Positions 11,621-13,311 of a DNA stretch of 13,311 nt are shown here, one piece after another. Within the stretch, counting starts at the first letter, position 1. Each line of letters begins with the position of its first letter. Origin of the DNA: an uncultured Eubacteriales bacterium (GTDB taxonomy: Bacteria > Bacillota > Clostridia > Christensenellales > Borkfalkiaceae). Where the stretch lies: contig CAJMCT010000021.1 in the NCBI GenBank assembly GCA_905211955.1, positions 1-13,311 of the forward strand, written 5' to 3'. The notes beneath the pieces are model-generated. The model was given only the letters and a program-made list of their open reading frames with translations. It made no database searches and had not been told where the DNA came from. A program made the position numbers and the translations under genes.

Positions 11621-12418
11621 GGGAAGAACGTTTTTTATTTGCAAAAAGGAAATTGCTTCATAATCTTCTTCAGAATAAAGTTTATTCATTATCGGCTCAT
11701 AAATTAAAACAACCTTTTGCCCTGTTGATTCATTTGCACCCGTAAAACGCAAATTTGAATAACCATAGAAAAAATCTAAAGCTTTAAAATTAAATACAAA
11801 TATACTTAACCCAAAAACTGCCAATTCAAAAATCGTAACGGGTAATGCCATACCATTTTTATTTTCCATCCAAACAACTATAATATTGCAAATTGCAGAT
11901 ATACAAGTTAAGACTAAAAACACTTTGTATTTTTTATTAGGAGCACCCATGCGTAGCACTCCGTCCGCATCAGGTTCAAACTTAAAGCAACTCGTCAATG
12001 AAAATTCATAGCAATCATAAAAACGCTTGGCTTTTACCAAATAAAAAGCCATAAAACACATCATAATAAGCCAAATATTTTCAAACATCGTAAACGTGCT
12101 ATATAACCCCAAAGCAATGCTTGTAAAAACCGTTGAAAAGATAATAGCCCCAATTAAAGTAGCAAGAAGTATTAGCGCTGTTTTCTTTTCCTTTTGAAAA
12201 TCAGCTTCTGAACCTAGCCAACAATATTCTTTTTTCGCATTTGAAATAAATCGCTTTAATACAACTTGTGGATTTTCTGTTTGATGAATAGTCGTTGTCG
12301 TTTGTTTTACCGATAATAGTCCATCTATTTTTTCCGTCAGACTATCCATTTTTGCCGAAACGTCATCCACCTTAGATTCAACGCCATCAACCCTATCAAA
12401 AATATTATTCTCACTCAT
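11465..12418 (-). CDS. Four-segment membrane protein with suspect C-terminus
   Basis: This 317-aa protein has a heptad-like N-terminus (VDGVESKVDDVSAKMDSLTE) followed by a Thr-rich linker to about residue 50. Hydrophobic segments lie at about 80-105, 113-130, 165-183 and 190-212. A short soluble region follows. From residue 267 onward the coding region lies antisense to the XRE gene, including its terminator, and the residues there have no obvious domain. The original C-terminus may have been lost at a junction near 11620, or the overlap may be tolerated. The start overlaps the upstream coiled-coil gene by 8 bp. I do not recognise the family. The pairing suggests a membrane effector or anchor working with that soluble partner. 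Confidence 0.65.
   Translation of the reverse strand: MSENNIFDRVDGVESKVDDVSAKMDSLTEKIDGLLSVKQTTTTIHQTENPQVVLKRFISNAKKEYCWLGSEADFQKEKKTALILLATLIGAIIFSTVFTSIALGLYSTFTMFENIWLIMMCFMAFYLVKAKRFYDCYEFSLTSCFKFEPDADGVLRMGAPNKKYKVFLVLTCISAICNIIVVWMENKNGMALPVTIFELAVFGLSIFVFNFKALDFFYGYSNLRFTGANESTGQKVVLIYEPIMNKLYSEEDYEAISFLQIKNVLPLFREERQSVYTKKRCYLLYSIKIFNTFVHPSSDGTNVGAEFKSEFFLSFIL
11604..11636 (+). terminator. Rho-independent terminator of the XRE gene
   Basis: CGTTCTTC (11604-11611) pairs with GAAGAACG (11623-11630) over an 11-nt loop that contains the stop codon of the XRE gene. TTTTTT follows directly (11631-11636). The stem begins within the last codons of the gene. Confidence 0.8.
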
Positions 12419-13220
12419 GCTTCAATTCCTCTTTTGCTCTTTTTACGTAAGATTTAAATCGCTCTGCGCCACAAATCGTATCCCCTACCGCATAGGAAAC
12501 CGCTCGATTTTCAACAACACTTGCAGTAAGTTCGTTAAGCAAATCTATCGTCTTATTTAATTTTTCTTCCATTGACGAAAGTTTGATATCTTTCAATTTA
12601 CTTATTTGCCTATGTAATTCTTGATTTTGTTCCTCTAAATCAAGTTTTTCTATTTCCGACTGTGAGAGTAAACTTCTATACGCATCAATATCGCTGTCCT
12701 TTAATTTCCCTGACTCAACAGAAACAAGCAGTTCTTCCTTTAACTTTACCATTTCGATTTTAAGAGCGGTATTTTCCTTTTCAAACTCCCTGAAAATTGA
12801 AATAAAGTAGTTTGCATCAAATTCATTGAATAAAATCTTTTTGTAGTTAGCAAAAGATACGGTAGCGTTATAAATGATTCTCATATAACTAACTATCGTA
12901 TCAATTTGAATATTCTTTTCGCCTTTGTGTTTATGTGCGTTAACTTTTAACGTATAGTCCAGCATTTTGGTATACGTAAAATCATCCACACAAAGCACGT
13001 CCTTAAAAAAGTTTTTAACGTCATCTCTTCTTAAAAGTTCCCCGCAAGTTTCTCTTGCTTTAATATCAAACCCACAAAAAACAGCAACGTCTTTTATAAA
13101 CTGCTCTTGCAAATCAAGGTACGCATCGTAAAATGAATTGCTTCCCGCTTTAATGTTTTTCTCTAACGTTAAATAACGTTCATATAACTTATAATCAATC
13201 TCTCTTAAATGCTTAAACAT
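12411..13220 (-). CDS. Coiled-coil cytoplasmic protein with a helical N-terminal domain
   Basis: This 269-aa protein has no signal or membrane segment. Residues 1-130 look all-helical, with KVNAHKHKG (92-100) after a conserved-looking FTYTKMLDYTL segment. This His/Lys/Asn pattern recalls DUF4145 or HEPN-like domains, but the resemblance is weak. Residues 143-235 are strongly coiled coil (EKENTALKIEMVKLKEELL and later heptads), followed by a short helical tail. The start has GGAG about 10 bases upstream and overlaps the preceding ORF by 8 bp. The stop overlaps the membrane-protein start by 8 bp. Tight coupling with a membrane protein that also starts with heptads suggests a complex. The function is unknown. 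Confidence 0.75.
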   Translation of the reverse strand: MFKHLREIDYKLYERYLTLEKNIKAGSNSFYDAYLDLQEQFIKDVAVFCGFDIKARETCGELLRRDDVKNFFKDVLCVDDFTYTKMLDYTLKVNAHKHKGEKNIQIDTIVSYMRIIYNATVSFANYKKILFNEFDANYFISIFREFEKENTALKIEMVKLKEELLVSVESGKLKDSDIDAYRSLLSQSEIEKLDLEEQNQELHRQISKLKDIKLSSMEEKLNKTIDLLNELTASVVENRAVSYAVGDTICGAERFKSYVKRAKEELKHE

Positions 13221-13311
13221 TATTTTTCTTCTCCATTATCATTTGCTTGTGTTTTTTAAAAAATTCTATTTTTTTATTTCCTTCCCCTAAAAAGTCAAGT
13301 ATTTTAAACCT
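13213..13311 (-). CDS. 3' end of an upstream gene, cut by the window edge
   Basis: The frame is open from the window edge for 32 codons and ends in TAA after KHKQMIMEKKNNV. It overlaps the coiled-coil gene start by 8 bp, the same overlap as between the next two genes. The other minus-strand frames are closed here or less plausible. The residues are Lys-rich and identify no family. Confidence 0.5.
   Translation of the reverse strand, partial: RFKILDFLGEGNKKIEFFKKHKQMIMEKKNNV

Noticed and set aside
1..13311. CRISPR array, rRNA or transposase insertion sequence
   Set aside because: No regularly spaced direct repeats, no rRNA-like sequence and no transposase or IS-type terminal repeats were seen.

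Overview
The window is low-GC, tightly packed, and almost all genes lie on the minus strand. Strong Shine-Dalgarno sequences, a large serine recombinase, a pMV158-type mobilisation gene and an oxygen-sensitive class III ribonucleotide reductase suggest an anaerobic Bacillota (Clostridia-like, gut type). That assignment is inference from gene content; nothing in the window fixes a species.

Region 1 (1-39): the 5' half of a minus-strand tRNA-Gly(GCC), cut by the window edge. Region 2 (about 40-3453): a compact integrative and mobilizable module. Read in the direction of transcription, it has a pMV158-like origin of transfer (3365-3404), a MobV relaxase that appears to start at an AUA codon (3318), an 11-codon micro-ORF, a ribbon-helix-helix (RHH) type regulator with a textbook sigma-A promoter and a palindrome in the spacer, two more small ORFs, and a large serine recombinase. 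The recombinase stop codon is 16 bp from the 5' end of the tRNA, so one end of the element probably lies between them. The other end could not be located.

Region 3 (about 3454-11301): a leftward operon whose genes overlap or abut, ending in a Rho-independent terminator. Its order is an unrecognised 143-aa protein, NrdG, NrdD without an ATP cone, a metallophosphoesterase, a dTMP-kinase-like P-loop kinase, an unsecreted BspA-like leucine-rich-repeat protein, an orphan beta-class DNA methyltransferase, a Smr-domain protein, an 82-bp gap, and a DEDDh exonuclease fused to a BRCT-like domain. Three genes start with TTG one base after the previous stop. A 19-bp sequence (17/19 identical) occurs in the operon's upstream region and again in the gap before the exonuclease. 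The content suggests dNTP supply plus DNA modification and processing, as in large phages or mobile elements.

Region 4 (11273-11640): a divergent XRE-family regulator with an extended -10 promoter, a leader hairpin and its own terminator. It probably controls Region 3 through the palindrome AGGACAA-CTT-TTGTCCT. Region 5 (11465-13311): a leftward operon of a cut-off upstream gene, a coiled-coil protein and a four-segment membrane protein. The last 51 codons of the membrane protein run antisense to the XRE gene, which suggests a rearrangement junction at about 11620.
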